This document shows, in pieces, positions 45,880 to 56,394 of a stretch of DNA of 64,000 nt (positions within the stretch are counted from its first letter, which is position 1; each line of letters begins with the position of its first letter). The notes below the pieces were generated by a model. That model ran no database searches. It saw only the letters and a list, made by a program, of their open reading frames with translations, and was not told where the DNA came from. The stretch is from Ctena decussata (Eukaryota > Mollusca > Bivalvia > Lucinida > Lucinidae). The stretch is taken from NCBI GenBank assembly GCA_963989385.1, contig OZ022499.1:78357903-78421902 (forward strand). Reading direction: 5' to 3'. The position numbers and the translations under genes were made by a program.

Positions 45880-46355
45880 AGGTGCAAGTTATGGATTCAT
45901 TCCGTTGATCCTCCTGGAGAACATCGCTTGTAGAATTGGATAGAAAGAAAAAAAAGTAAAAGAAAAAAAAAAAAAAAGAAACTGAACCAACATGAGGTTC
46001 CATGAAAAATCTTGACAATGTCAGATTTACATCCCTCCTTCTCCCCACTCTACCACCACTACCAAGGAGGTGCATAAGTTATGGATTCATGCCCTTGATC
46101 CTCCTGGGGAACATTGCCCATAGAACTGGATAGAAAAAACAAGAAACTGAACCAACATAAGGTTTCATGAAGAATCTTGACAATGTCAGCCCACTGGACA
46201 CTCATGCTTGAATCAACCTTGAATCAAGCTTGATTCAATGTCGTGACATTTAATCAAGCTTGAATCAAGGTTGATTCAGCTTTGTGTGTGATTTAGCCTT
46301 GTGTGCCCAGTGGGCTAGGTTTTACATTCCACCTCCTCCCCATTCCACCACCACC
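45880..46355. repeat. Tandem duplication interrupted by a MITE
   Basis: Two units share ggtgca(t)aagttatggattc, ttgatcctcctgg, gaaactgaaccaacat and aatcttgacaatgtcag, followed by atttacatccctcc in unit 1. In unit 2 the MITE at 46190-46315 lies right after gacaatgtcag, before gttttacattccacc. Contains a poly-A run at about 45965-45976. Confidence 0.8.
46190..46315. mobile_element. Short palindromic MITE, CCCASTGGGC-type, copy 2
   Basis: Ends cccactggacac and gtgtgcccagtgggc; inner palindrome aatcaaccttgaatcaagct / agcttgaatcaaggttgatt. 126 bp. The empty site is preserved in the sister tandem unit at about 46025. Confidence 0.82.
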
Positions 46356-46660
46356 AACCCCATCACTTAATTCTCAGGAACAGTCTGATCTGCGTCAGCA
46401 CTGTTTGCAGAATTATATCAGATTCCCTACAGTAGGCTAAAAGCTAAGATCTGATGATTTGATTTTACTGTCTGCAGATTTCCTGAAAATTCCAAAGCAA
46501 ATTAAATGTGAAGTGCTCATGCCTTTTGCCTTAAAGAAATTAATTTACACCATTATTGCCGAGACAGAACAGTATTGCATTTGCAAGCCCTATACAAAGG
46601 TACCTGCCCGAAACACCTAAATGCCCCAACCATCATCAGATTTTTCCACTCCCTGATGAT

Positions 46661-46770
46661 CTCAGTGGGCTGTGATGACATTATAATGATGTTGATGCGA
46701 CGTAATGTTTATGAAGTCACATCGACGTCAGTACATCAAGATGTCATTTTGACAATTTGTGCCCTCTGGG
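46661..46770. mobile_element. Short palindromic MITE, CCCASTGGGC-type, copy 3
   Basis: Ends ctcagtgggctgtgatgac and gtcattttgacaatttg then gccctctggg; inner blocks pair imperfectly. Confidence 0.55.
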
Positions 46771-46957
46771 AATTAGTCTTATCTTGGTATACATTATTTG
46801 CTGGAATATTTAGGGTTGATAAATTATATTTATATTATATCAAGATCTAGTCATGCCATTGAGCACCTCTGTGGCAGGGCCATGGGTGTGGTCTGGGTGG
46901 GTGGCAGCAAAGGAGGATGATATTGAACAGCAGTTGAAGTTAGGCAAGGATGCCTTC

Positions 46958-48020
46958 TCTCATCCACCCTCTTCAGTCTTTTTTCTTGAAAGGATTATGT
47001 CTGATGCTGTAAAAGAAAATGATGTAAAGGTTAGCACAGGTGGCAGAACTAATCTGCAGTTTGTCGATGACATTGACACTCTTGCTGAGGAAGAGCAGGA
47101 ACTAGAAGCCCTACTAGTACATGTAGTTGTAAGTCTTGCACCTGCACTAAGGTATAAAATGAGCCGCGACACGACAAAACCAATAATGTGGTTGTGCGCC
47201 CAGCGAAGACTCTGATCAGCCTGGGCATCCGCCCAGTTCCACCAGAGTCTTTGTTAAGTGCTCAAAGGATAGCTAAGAGTCTAAGCTACCTTCATGCGGA
47301 CAGCGAAGACTCTGATCTGAGTCTGCGCTGGGTGCACAACCACATTGTTGGTTTTGTCGTGTCGCGGCTCAAATGGAGATAAGTGTTGAGCAGACCAAAA
47401 CTGATGACAATCATCACCAATGACATCCAGAGGGAGATCATGGAGGTTAAAAGTCAGAAGCTGGGAACTGTAACAGGCTTCAAACACCTTGGAGTGGTTG
47501 TCTTGGATGGTGGCTTAAGGCTGGAGGTTCTCTCATGGATTGTGCAAGCCACTGTGCAGTGTGGTTTTGGCAGGGCTGGGCCAATTTGAAGGGCTGGTAG
47601 CATGTCTCTTAGATCAAGGGTGGAACTGGTGCACTCCCTTGTCTTGTTTCTGTATGTCTGTGGGCATTGGCAGCAGAGTTGGGGAGAGGAGCCTTTGGAG
47701 TGGGATGCTGCCAAGGATTATTGGACATCTCATACAAGGACTACGTAACTTATGAGGCTGTTCACAGAAAGATCCAAGCAGCCATTAGAGAATATGACAA
47801 ATTTCTGACCATGGACAAGAAACGGAAACTATCATATGTTAGGTGGTTTGGCCACATCTTGAGGTCTTCTGACCTAGCAAAGACGTTTCTTCAGAACACC
47901 ATGAAAGGAGAAAGAAGAAAGGTAGACAGAAGTGGTTTAAAGACAATATCAAAGAGTTTACAGAGATGGACTCTGCCTGCACATACAATAGCAGCTAAGA
48001 ATAGGACCAGATGCATTGGT
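46958..48020 (+). pseudogene. RTE-like LINE reverse transcriptase fragment, split by a MITE
   Basis: The first part reads FLERIMSDAVKENDVKV and NLQFVDDIDTLAEEEQELEA, then RYKM. The catalytic box at 47060-47071 is FVDD where its relative at 18521-18532 has FADD. After the MITE (47161-47370) the frame resumes MEISVEQTKLM and QKLGTVTGFKHLGVVV. Then, shifted, LLDISYKDYVTYEAVHRKIQ, KKRKLSYVRWFGHILRSSD and AAKNRTRC. 5' truncated, with several shifts. Confidence 0.82.
47161..47370. mobile_element. MITE family G, copy 3, 4-bp AAAT duplication
   Basis: Perfect terminal repeats gagccgcgacacgacaaaac / gttttgtcgtgtcgcggctc, flanked by aaat (47157-47160 and 47371-47374). Removing the element and one aaat restores RYKM-EIS of the LINE, so the boundary is exact. 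210 bp, no ORF of its own. Confidence 0.92.
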
Positions 48021-48100
48021 TGGTCGGTTGTTTTGGGTTAACGGCTCTTTGACTCAGTATTTCAGTCTATATCAAGCCATCTCTTAGAAAAAGGGAGAAA
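48018..48100 (+). repeat. Small SINE S4-like body fragment
   Basis: ggttggtcggttg and gactcagtatttcagtctat resemble the shared SINE body. No head or tail seen. Confidence 0.35.
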
Positions 48101-48361
48101 GAAAAGGAATAGGTAGGATAGATGAGATGACCAGGTGGAAAGGGATTGTAACAGTTGCAAAGTCGTCTGTGGTGTCCCATTGACCTTGCTAAGTTATGGG
48201 ATAGAACAGATAGTTATGGTTTACCATCATCTCATTTAAAAGTGAAGGGTTAGCCATCATACAATGAGCATGATGGACATGCAGTCAATAGTCTTCAGAC
48301 TGGTTTTAAGTTTTAGGTCTGCTGTATTCACCCCCTGGTTAACTATGTATATACAAGAGGC

Positions 48362-48466
48362 TGTAGAGCTGTTACTAAATGAAAAAGAGTCAAAGTTACC
48401 AAACGACCTGATGACCAGGTCGTATGGTAACTATGACTCTTTTTCCTTTCGTAACAGCTCTTTTTC
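48362..48466. repeat. Hairpin, about 45-bp arms
   Basis: agagctgttactaaatgaaa then aagagtcaaagttacc pairs with ggtaactatgactctttttc then gtaacagctct; the loop is formed by cgacctgatgaccaggtcg. Confidence 0.8.
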
Positions 48467-48504
48467 ATTTTGTAACATCCTTGAAAACATTGTTAACCAG
48501 GTGT

Positions 48505-48775
48505 GGTATTAGTCCAAGACCTGTGGCTGAAGCCAAGGGATATACAGCCACAGGCATGTGATACAGCAGATCTTGGACTTATAAATGGGCCACAATGAAA
48601 CACTTGAAGTGCATGGAATTTCATTGCCAAAGCAAACAATGTGATCTTGACCTAGATCTGTGAATGTAATAGTTATACCATGGTTTGTTCGTCTGTAGGA
48701 GGAGATAATCCACAAGCTTTTTAGCAAGTGGATTATCTTCCCTGCAGGTGGACAAACTATGGTATAACTATTTTA
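48505..48775. repeat. Two further hairpins
   Basis: 48508-48578: agtccaagacctgtggctg with cagccacag...cagatcttggact. 48668-48772: aatagttataccatggtttg with caaactatggtataactatt, centred on ataatccacaagc / gcaagtggattat. Confidence 0.7.
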
Positions 48776-48864
48776 TACCACCCTTATCTGTGTAGACCTT
48801 GCTCATTGCGAAATATTTTGCACTGAAGTTGGCGTTTTTTGGCAAAGGTGGTATAAGGATAGAG

Positions 48865-49067
48865 CAGAGCTCTAGATAAGAGGGGTATTTGATGATAATT
48901 GAGGGATAATTTTCTTTATTTCTCATCAAAACCATATGTTGTGACCACTCATCTGAACCGTCTCGTCGAGACAGTTCAGCTGAGGGGCCACAATATATGT
49001 TTTTATCCAGAATTAACAAAAATTATCCCTAATTATCACCAAATACTCCCTCTTATCTAGGGCTCTG
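48865..49067. mobile_element. MITE family E, copy 6, 6-bp ATAGAG duplication
   Basis: Termini cagagctctagataagaggg and cctcttatctagggctctg, with atagag on each side (48859-48864 and 49068-49073). Central gaaccgtctcgtcgagac. Confidence 0.87.
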
Positions 49068-49074
49068 ATAGAGT

Positions 49075-49860
49075 CATCTTCACAACTAGCTTTTTGCTTG
49101 CAAAAACTATCAAAATTGGATGGTTTGCACATCATTTTAAGCTCCTAATTAAATTGTCTGTAGTTGTTGCTAAAGAGAGCCCATAAAAGACCTTTTGTTC
49201 TTATTAAGTTTTGGTGACTTCTCTTGTGATTTTGGGATCAATCAGACAACAATCCAGACCTCGGAATTGGCCAAAATTTTACGGATAATTTTGTTGAATT
49301 TTTCTTATTTCTTTAAAAAAAAAAAAAAGAAAAAAGAAGAAGCAAACATTTTGGTGTTAAATTAGAACCATTTCCTTGAGGCAATTGTAATGAGATTCCA
49401 CCATGATATGATTTTGGAGAAGTGAGCAAGATTTTTGTCTTGAAACATTTTGGCCTATAGGAAACCTTGGTTCATTTCTACAGAATGTGGTATTTTATCG
49501 GTAATAGATGCAATGAGCCAATGTTTAATGTGCATTGATGTCGTCTGGTTCCTGTTTCGTGTCAAAATATAGCAGTAATGACATTAGTTTGGTAAGATTT
49601 AAAAGGACCTATGCAAAAGACAAATTTCAATCCCGTAGATGTCTATTTGACATTTGGTTCTATTTCTGTTGCAGTTCTGTACTCAAGTTCAGTCGAATGA
49701 ATAAGGGTTTGTCATGAGGATGGGTTCTAATGAATACCATATTAATCCTGTTTAACGTCCTGGGGCGTTGAATTTTGAGTATGGGGTGCATTATTTAGAC
49801 CTTAAAGTGTAATAAATCAGCCAATGGCAAAAATTTCTCTTATAAGCAATATAAAGGTGA
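49075..49860. other. Non-coding, nothing firm
   Basis: 49265-49460 has weak echoes of family E (aattttacggataatttt, ttagaaccatttccttgag). The rest is featureless. Confidence 0.4.
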
Positions 49861-49864
49861 TGAG

Positions 49865-51990
49865 TCACTTCAAAGGAAGCAATTCTACTATTTTTTTAGC
49901 TCACCTGAGCCGAAGGCTCACAGGTGAGCTTATAGTATAGGCAGGCATCCGTCGTACGTCGTCCGTCGTCAGTCCGTCCGTCCGTCCGTCCGTCAACATT
50001 TTCAAACGACATCTCCTCTGAAACTACAAGGCCCATTGTTACCAAATTTCATATATAGCATCTATAGGCAGGGGGAATACTGTTTTTTATCCAAATCGCT
50101 TCAAAACTTTGGTTGCTATGGCAACTTAAAGTTTCCATTGACTTGTATGGGAAAAATTGAAAATTTGCATTTATTGCTATTTCTCTGCAGATAATTTGAT
50201 AAATCTTTACAGAAATGTTCCTTGAGTAGTTCTCTATCAGCCACATGAAATTTATGTTAATTGCACAATTTGGCTGGTTGCCATGGCAACCGAATGGTTA
50301 AAAATAGAAAAAATATTCAAAAATCATCTCCTCAGAAGCAGTGCAACCAATAAATCTCAAACTTCACAGAAAGGATCTTGGTACTACCCTCTATAAAAAA
50401 CTGTTTTTCTTGGCAATTGCTCCAGCAGTTTGGTTGCTATGGCAACTTAAAGTTGCCATTGACTTATAATGGAAAAATGGAAAATTTGCATTTATTGCTA
50501 CGTCACTGCAGATATTTTGACAAAACTTTCATAGAAATGTTCCTTGAGTAGTCCCAAACCAGCCATATCAAATTTATGCAAATTGAGCTATTTGGCTGAT
50601 TGCCATCGCAACCGAATGGTTAAAAATAGAAAAACATATTCAAAAATTATCTCCTCAGAAACTATGCAACCAATAAAGCTCAAACTTCACAGAAAGGATC
50701 TTGGTACTACCCTCTATTAAATTACTGTTTTTCTTGGCAATTGCCCCAGCAGTTTGGTTGCTATGGCAACTTAAAGTTGCCATTGACTTATAAAGGAAAA
50801 ATGGAAAATTTGCATTTATTGCTATGTCACTGCGGATATTTTGACTAAACTTTTATACAAATGATCCTTGAGTAGTCCCCAACCAGCCATTCAAATTTAT
50901 GCAAATTGAGCTATTTGGCTGATTGCCATTGCAACCGAATGGTTAAAAATAAAAAAAATTTAAAATATCATTTTTGCAGAAACTATGTGGCCAGTAAAGC
51001 TCAAACTTTACAGAAACGATCTTAGTACTAGCCTCTATAAAAATACAGTTTTTCTTGGCAATTGCCCCAGCAGTTTGGTTGCTATGGCAACTTAAAGTTG
51101 CCATTGACTTATAATGGGAAAATGGAAAATTTGCATTCATTGCTATGTCACTGCAGATATTTTGACAAAACTTTTATAGAAATGTTCATTGAGTAGCCAT
51201 ATCAAATTTATGCAAATTGAGCTATTTGGCTGATTGTCATTGCAACCGAATGGTTAAAAATAGAAAAATTTTAAAATATCATTTTTGCAGAAACTGTGGC
51301 CGGTAAAGCTCAAACTTTACAGAAACGATCTTAGTACTAGCCTCTATAGAATTGCTGTTTTTCATGGCAATTGCTTCAGCAGTTAGGTTGCTATGGCAAC
51401 TTATAGTTTCCATTGACCTATAATGGGAAAAATGGAAATCCGCAATTTTTGCTATCTCACTGCAGTTATTTGGATTTTTTTCCTACAGAAATGTTTCTTG
51501 AGTAGTCCTCTATGATTCATATTCATATTAAATTTGTCCAAATCACCGAATTTGATTAGTTGCCATGATGGCAACATAAAGGAAATTTTTTTTTAAAAAT
51601 TATTAAAAAAATCTTTCCTCAAAAACTGTATATTGGGATGAAGCTGATTCTTTGCATACATGTTCATGACATTAGCCACTACATAAATATTGTTTTCTAT
51701 TATTGTTGCCCACGTGGTTTCATTGCTATGGCATTTTAAAGTTTCTATAGACTAACAACTCATTCAAAGTTGAAATTAGGCCACATTGTACAATTTACTT
51801 TATAGAGTTACTACCCTTGAGTGCTGAGGATGAATGGACTCAGGTGAGCTACAGGACCAATTGTCCTCTGGTTTGCCTCCCTTTGTTGTAGGGGTCAACT
51901 CTCAAAGGAAAGAATTTGCTCCTCTAGGACCAAATTCTATCCTGTAAGGGTGGACCCCATTTCAAAGAGCTACTTTTTTCAGCAACGCAA
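49865..51990. mobile_element. MITE family A, copy 6, split by a Helitron-like element
   Basis: The left arm (gtcacttcaaaggaagcaat) stops in a T-run at 49891-49897. It resumes at 51873 with tttgcctccctttgttgtag, aggaaagaatttgctcctct and ggtggaccccatttc. Copy 5 shows the undisturbed join as cattttcattttgcctccc. Confidence 0.75.
49898..51872 (+). mobile_element. Helitron-like non-autonomous element, copy 4 (about 2 kb)
   Basis: 5' hairpin gctcacctgagccgaaggct / cacaggtgagc, then a (GTCC)n microsatellite at 49962-49993. Five core units of about 320 bp follow, each with ttggttgctatggcaactta, gttgccattgacttataatg and gaaaatttgcatttattgct. The 3' side repeats caggtgagct, then the small hairpin aggaccaattgtcct and ctggtt. 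Located inside MITE family A at a T-run. No helicase or Rep frame, so non-autonomous. Confidence 0.85.
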
Positions 51991-52009
51991 ACATGAATTC
52001 ATGTAGCAC

Positions 52010-52700
52010 AATATAACATTATTTCATGGAATTTGGCAATCTTGACCTCATTTTCAAGGTCACTACATTACAAAGACTCTAAAAATGAGCCTTGTATGAA
52101 CTCATGAATCAATAGATAGAATTTGACCAAACTAGCACAGATACTTCATTGGGGTTGGGGAAAGAACTGATTAGATTTTAGTGATCTTGACCTCATTTTG
52201 AAGGTCACATTACACTTTATTTTGATAGGAAAAAGCTTTTGTGGGTTCTGTATCTTGAACCAATGGCTGGAATTTTACCAAATTAGCGCAGATAAAGCAT
52301 TAGGACATGGGAATGAAGTGATTAGATTTTGGTGACTTTGACCTCATATTCAAGGAAGACTCTAAAAATGAGCCCTATGTGCACTCTTATCTCATAAATG
52401 AATAGGTGGAATTTGACCAAACTAGCACAGATACTTAGTATCTGTGCTAGTTTGGTCAAATTCCATCTATTACTTCATTGGGATCTGGGAAGGAAGTGAT
52501 TATATTTTGGGGACCTTTATCTAATTTTCAAGGTCACACTGACACTTTGAAACTCAAATGTTGATAGAAAAAAAGCTTGTTTTAATTTTTTTTCAATACC
52601 ATGTAAAGGCATTAATGGAATTTCATTAAATTTTGCAGGAAGATTGCCATCTACAAGATAGACATTTATTAAAAACAAAATTAAGGTCTAGGGGCCAATT
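52010..52700. repeat. Helitron-like tandem core, ends missing
   Basis: Repeated ttgacctcattttcaaggtc and aatttgaccaaactagcaca units (about 52030, 52115, 52180, 52260, 52345, 52405), related to the core of 29413-30260. No terminal hairpins seen. Confidence 0.6.
52413..52468. repeat. Near-perfect 56-bp hairpin
   Basis: gaatttgaccaaactagcac then agatact runs into tagtatct then gtgctagtttggtcaaattc with almost no loop. It is made from the local tandem unit and its inverted copy. Confidence 0.85.
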
Positions 52701-52817
52701 CTTTTAGTGTTATTCCCCTGTATAGTTTATTGTCTGGAACAAGCAAGTTTTCTTTACAGGCCATTACAATGCGGGAATATCTAATAAGCATTGCTTATTG
52801 ACCTTTTTTCATTGAAA

Positions 52818-52960
52818 CAGATTCTTTCCTTTAAGAGTAGACCCCATTTTATAAGGGTTTTATCACTCAGGGAGGCAAATAGAAAGTCACAAAAGTTGTT
52901 TCCTCTTTGTAAAATGGTTAAAAAAAAAACATGGAGGGCTATCCATTTATAGCTTATGAA
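52818..52960. repeat. MITE family A, copy 7 (right half)
   Basis: gattctttcctttaagagta, accccattttataagggttt, gtcacaaaagttgtttcc, catggagggctatccat. Confidence 0.7.
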
Positions 52961-53204
52961 ATGAGTCTTTTGTTTAATAGATCCACAGGGGTTTGAATAC
53001 TATAATGTCATACATTAGCACGAATCAACAGAAATTTTACCGTGAAGTCAACGAGCCCCTTGGTGTAATCAAATTTACTGATGGAAATAAAAAAACTGTT
53101 TGAGTTTGAATGACAATCCCAAACCTATTGAGTGAGCCTGGTTATTATAAAGCCTGTCTTCAGGCAAATGTGAACTGAGGAATGCTACTGCTTTTGCTTT
53201 ACAT

Positions 53205-53313
53205 CCCAGCAAGCACATGATGTTGAAATGACGTCATACTGACATCAATGCGATGCAATGACGTCACATCAATGTCAGTATGACGTCATTTTGACATCAT
53301 GTGCCTTCTGAGA
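53205..53313. mobile_element. Palindromic MITE, CCCASTGGGC-type, with three TGACGTCA sites
   Basis: Ends cccagcaagcacatgatgtt and aacatcat-like gacatcatgtgccttctg. Arms tgacgtcatactgacatc and gatgtcagtatgacgtca-like pair, and a third tgacgtca lies in the middle. TGACGTCA is the CREB/ATF consensus; whether it is used is unknown. Confidence 0.7.
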
Positions 53314-53319
53314 TGTTTG

Positions 53320-54005
53320 CCCAGAGCCAGACTTCCAAAGCCCACGTCTGCAGAGGACAAGCAGTTCAGCTGAATTATAGACTTAGAAAGATGTGCTTCA
53401 CAGGAACGAATTAAAGGCAGGGTTAGGTGTTTGAATTGCATCTGTTTTAGACAAGTTCTGTCACACTAAGCTCAAGTTGTGACTTAGTGTTTTGCACCCT
53501 TTTTCCACAACTGTTGCAAGATGAAAGTGACAGAAATGTTTATCATGTTTTCCTATGAGATTTATTAAATGACTTTCCTGTATTAAGTATGACATGCTTC
53601 ACTGGATCATGTGCTGCACGGGTAAATATGTGTGGGATTTTATTATAAAGCAATTTAAATGGTCATGGAACTGAAATATGATGGTCATACTTCTTGTCAA
53701 GCCCACTTGTGAGCAATTACAACCCAGCGGGCACTCAATGGCGAAAAGATGACACTTTTACTTCTGCGAGACGCCATGATGTCACACAGAATGTAAATTT
53801 GTACAATGTGATTTTGACATAGTGTGTCTGATGGTCACCAACAAGGTGCAGTCTGTTCAGGGTTTGCAATCTTAGCCATTTTACCAGCAATTTATTAACA
53901 CATCACTAAATAGTAAAATATCCTCTTAATATTTTGGGATCCCTAAAATGAGGGGCCAAAATATGTTTCATGGAGAATTACTATTAGAAACAGTTAAACT
54001 GTTCC
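53320..54005. other. Non-coding, nothing recognised
   Basis: AT-rich; no supported feature. Confidence 0.4.
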
Positions 54006-54013
54006 AGAATTAT

Positions 54014-54215
54014 TGAAGCTGCTGTGTGGTCAGCACTGTTGACTTTGGATCACAGGGTCTCAAGTTTGAGTCCTGCTGCAGGCAAAATCCTGTCCGAACC
54101 TGAACTGTGCTGAACATTGCAGAGAGCCGTTGATAATTACCCTCCCATAGTTCTGTATGACTGAAATACTGTTGAAAAGGATGTAAAACTGCCATGTCAT
54201 CCATCCATCTCAGAA
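54014..54215 (+). repeat. tRNA-derived SINE, family S4
   Basis: Head gctgctgtgtggtcagcact, box B-like caagtttgagtcc 42 bases later, body ctgtatgactgaaatactgt then tgaaaaggatgtaaaac, tail (catc)n at 54198-54210. The minus-strand 81-codon frame is not a gene. Confidence 0.75.
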
Positions 54216-54279
54216 TCATCAGCAAAACCAAGTTCCATAAACATGCAATTCCCAAAACTTCATTACCAAACTCTGTTGC

Positions 54280-54520
54280 AATTCAAAGGCGTTACAAGCA
54301 GCGATGTCATGATTGTCTTTCTGTCAATTACAGTAATTTTCCTAAATATCGAGACGTCTTTACAATTTATTGTAATTATTCTAAAATTTGAACAGGTTAA
54401 TTCTTCATATGAAATACTATCTGACAGAATGACAAACAGTGTAGACCCTGATCAGACTGCTCCATAGGAGCAGTTTGATCTGGGTCTGCACTCTTTGCTA
54501 AGACACATCCGTCCAAGTTC
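54280..54520. repeat. MITE family C, copy 3
   Basis: tctgtcaattacagtaattt, gacaaacagtgtagaccctg, cagactgctccataggagca, ctgggtctgcactctttgc. Confidence 0.65.
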
Positions 54521-54986
54521 TTAATGTCAAAGCAGTAGTCCTCCAATCTTTTCCTCTGTTTGGCAAGGTTTATTGGTTTTACGGCAAACAAATGAAGAAC
54601 TTTTCATTGACTTAAGGAAGAACTCCATCAAATACATCAGAACGATTGATTGATAACACCATAGTGTGCGAGTTGCGGTAAAAATAGTGGATAATTTCAC
54701 TGTTGCTGGTGAAATTCGGAGTGATGGGGTTTATCCCTTGGATACAGTGATGGGGTTTAGCCCTTGGATACAGTAATGGATATTCAGGGATATGTTATTA
54801 TGATTGTAGAAACTAAAGATAAAGAGATAAAACTTTATGGTAAGATTAATTAAATTTTGGAAATGAGAAACAGAAAAGTTGCGATATTCTGATAATTGTA
54901 AGATGTTTTAGGGCTTTTCTTGAATAAGATATATCATCTGTATAAGGTGTCAGCTCTGCAAAAAGTTTCAAGTCGGACTACCTTTG

Positions 54987-55204
54987 TTAACCCTTAACGC
55001 TTTAAATTCTAGTGTCCAAAACAGCTGAATTTTCAAAAAGTGTAGATCCTGATGAGGCGGCTCATTATGAGCCACCTCATCAGGATCTATGCTGTTTGCT
55101 TCTAGCGTTTGAATTCTCAATATGATATAGCTTGAGGATGAAACCTTTTTTGAAAATTTCCAGACATAAATTTCATTGTCTGCTTTTTGGCACTTAAAGG
55201 TTTA
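54987..55204. mobile_element. MITE family B, copy 7
   Basis: ttaacccttaacgctttaaa ... gatgaggcggctcat / atgagccacctcatc ... tttttggcacttaaaggttt. Confidence 0.82.
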
Positions 55205-55412
55205 AAACACTTAAAAAAGCAGACAACAAAATTTTATGTCTGCAAAATTTCAAAAATTGTTTTTATTTATTCAAGCTATATTCATACTGAGAATTCAAAG
55301 CCTAGAGGGCAAATAGTGTAGATCCAGACGAGGCACCTCATCATGAGCCACCTCATCTGGATCTGTGTTGTTTGCAAATTCCACTATTTTCATTTTTGGC
55401 ACTTTGAATATA
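55205..55412. mobile_element. MITE family B, copy 8
   Basis: Starts where copy 7 ends, in opposite orientation: cacttaaaaaagcagacaac ... gcacctcatcatgagccacc ... tttttggcactttgaata. Confidence 0.8.
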
Positions 55413-55659
55413 AAAATTGTGAAAACTGAAGGAATAACCATACCAACCATTGAGGGAAAAGCTTCTATTCATTGTTGGAAATGAAATACATGTATAAAAT
55501 AAATGCTGAAAGAAGATCCTCTGGGAAAGCAAAGAACACATCAAAGAAATGAAAATAGCAGACTCAGTTTAACTGAGTCTATTCATGTGCAGTAATGTAA
55601 TGCTACAACACTGCACACCCTATTGTCACTCATTCATTTGTCTGTCAGCCAATGTTGCC

Positions 55660-55830
55660 ATATTTTTTCGGTTATAAGACAGAGATTTTTTTCCCTTTCA
55701 AAACATTCTCAAAAATCTAAATCCATCTTATAAGATGGATCTAGATGAGATGGAACCCATCTCATAACAGAATTTCATAAACTGATTTAGCAATTTTGGG
55801 TCACTCTAGAGATGGAAAACCACTTGTTAT
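55660..55830. mobile_element. MITE family F, copy 2
   Basis: cggttataagacagag, aaatccatcttataagatgg, tctagatgagatgg, catctcataacagaat. Confidence 0.65.
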
Positions 55831-55849
55831 AGCAGAATAAAAAATGTAA

Positions 55850-56390
55850 ATGGAAATTACTACAAAAGTTTGTTGTTGTGATTTAAGTAAACCATTTTCA
55901 GCTAAACTTCAGACACGTTGGCGGGTAGAGTACTGTATTTCAGGTAATAAACTCTCCTTCCTAATAAAAGTTCTCTCACTCTTTTCTGTGAAAAGGCGGC
56001 CACATTCCCTCAGAATTGGCTTTAGACTTTCAAAAGTTGATATTTAGTATCCAAATTTTATCTTAAAAATGCCATGAATTGCATTGCCTCCAGGGCATTT
56101 ATTTATAACCCAAAAAACAACAACATGGTATATGAACTTCCTCCAAAGTCAGCAATGTCAAGTCAAAGTTTCAAACTTAAATCATTGTTGACATACAGAA
56201 AGTGCAGAGTTGTTTCCACCTAGTTTTCCATTGAGTAATGTAAAATTATTAATACCATCCATTTTAACTCAAGTTGCTTTTTGATTTTAATTCCAGGAAA
56301 TTACAGAGTGAAGGAGAATATTTTCTTGCAACCATCAGTTAAATAATCAATGCTTAAAAGAAATCCTTCAAAACCTTAATTTAAATCATA
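55850..56390. other. Non-coding, nothing recognised
   Basis: No supported feature. The 65-codon frame at 55850-56047 has no domain. Confidence 0.35.
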
Positions 56391-56394
56391 TGAG

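Noticed and set aside
46575..46850. 91-codon plus-strand frame
   Set aside because: It crosses the palindromic MITE at 46661-46770 and AT-rich flank; no recognisable motif.
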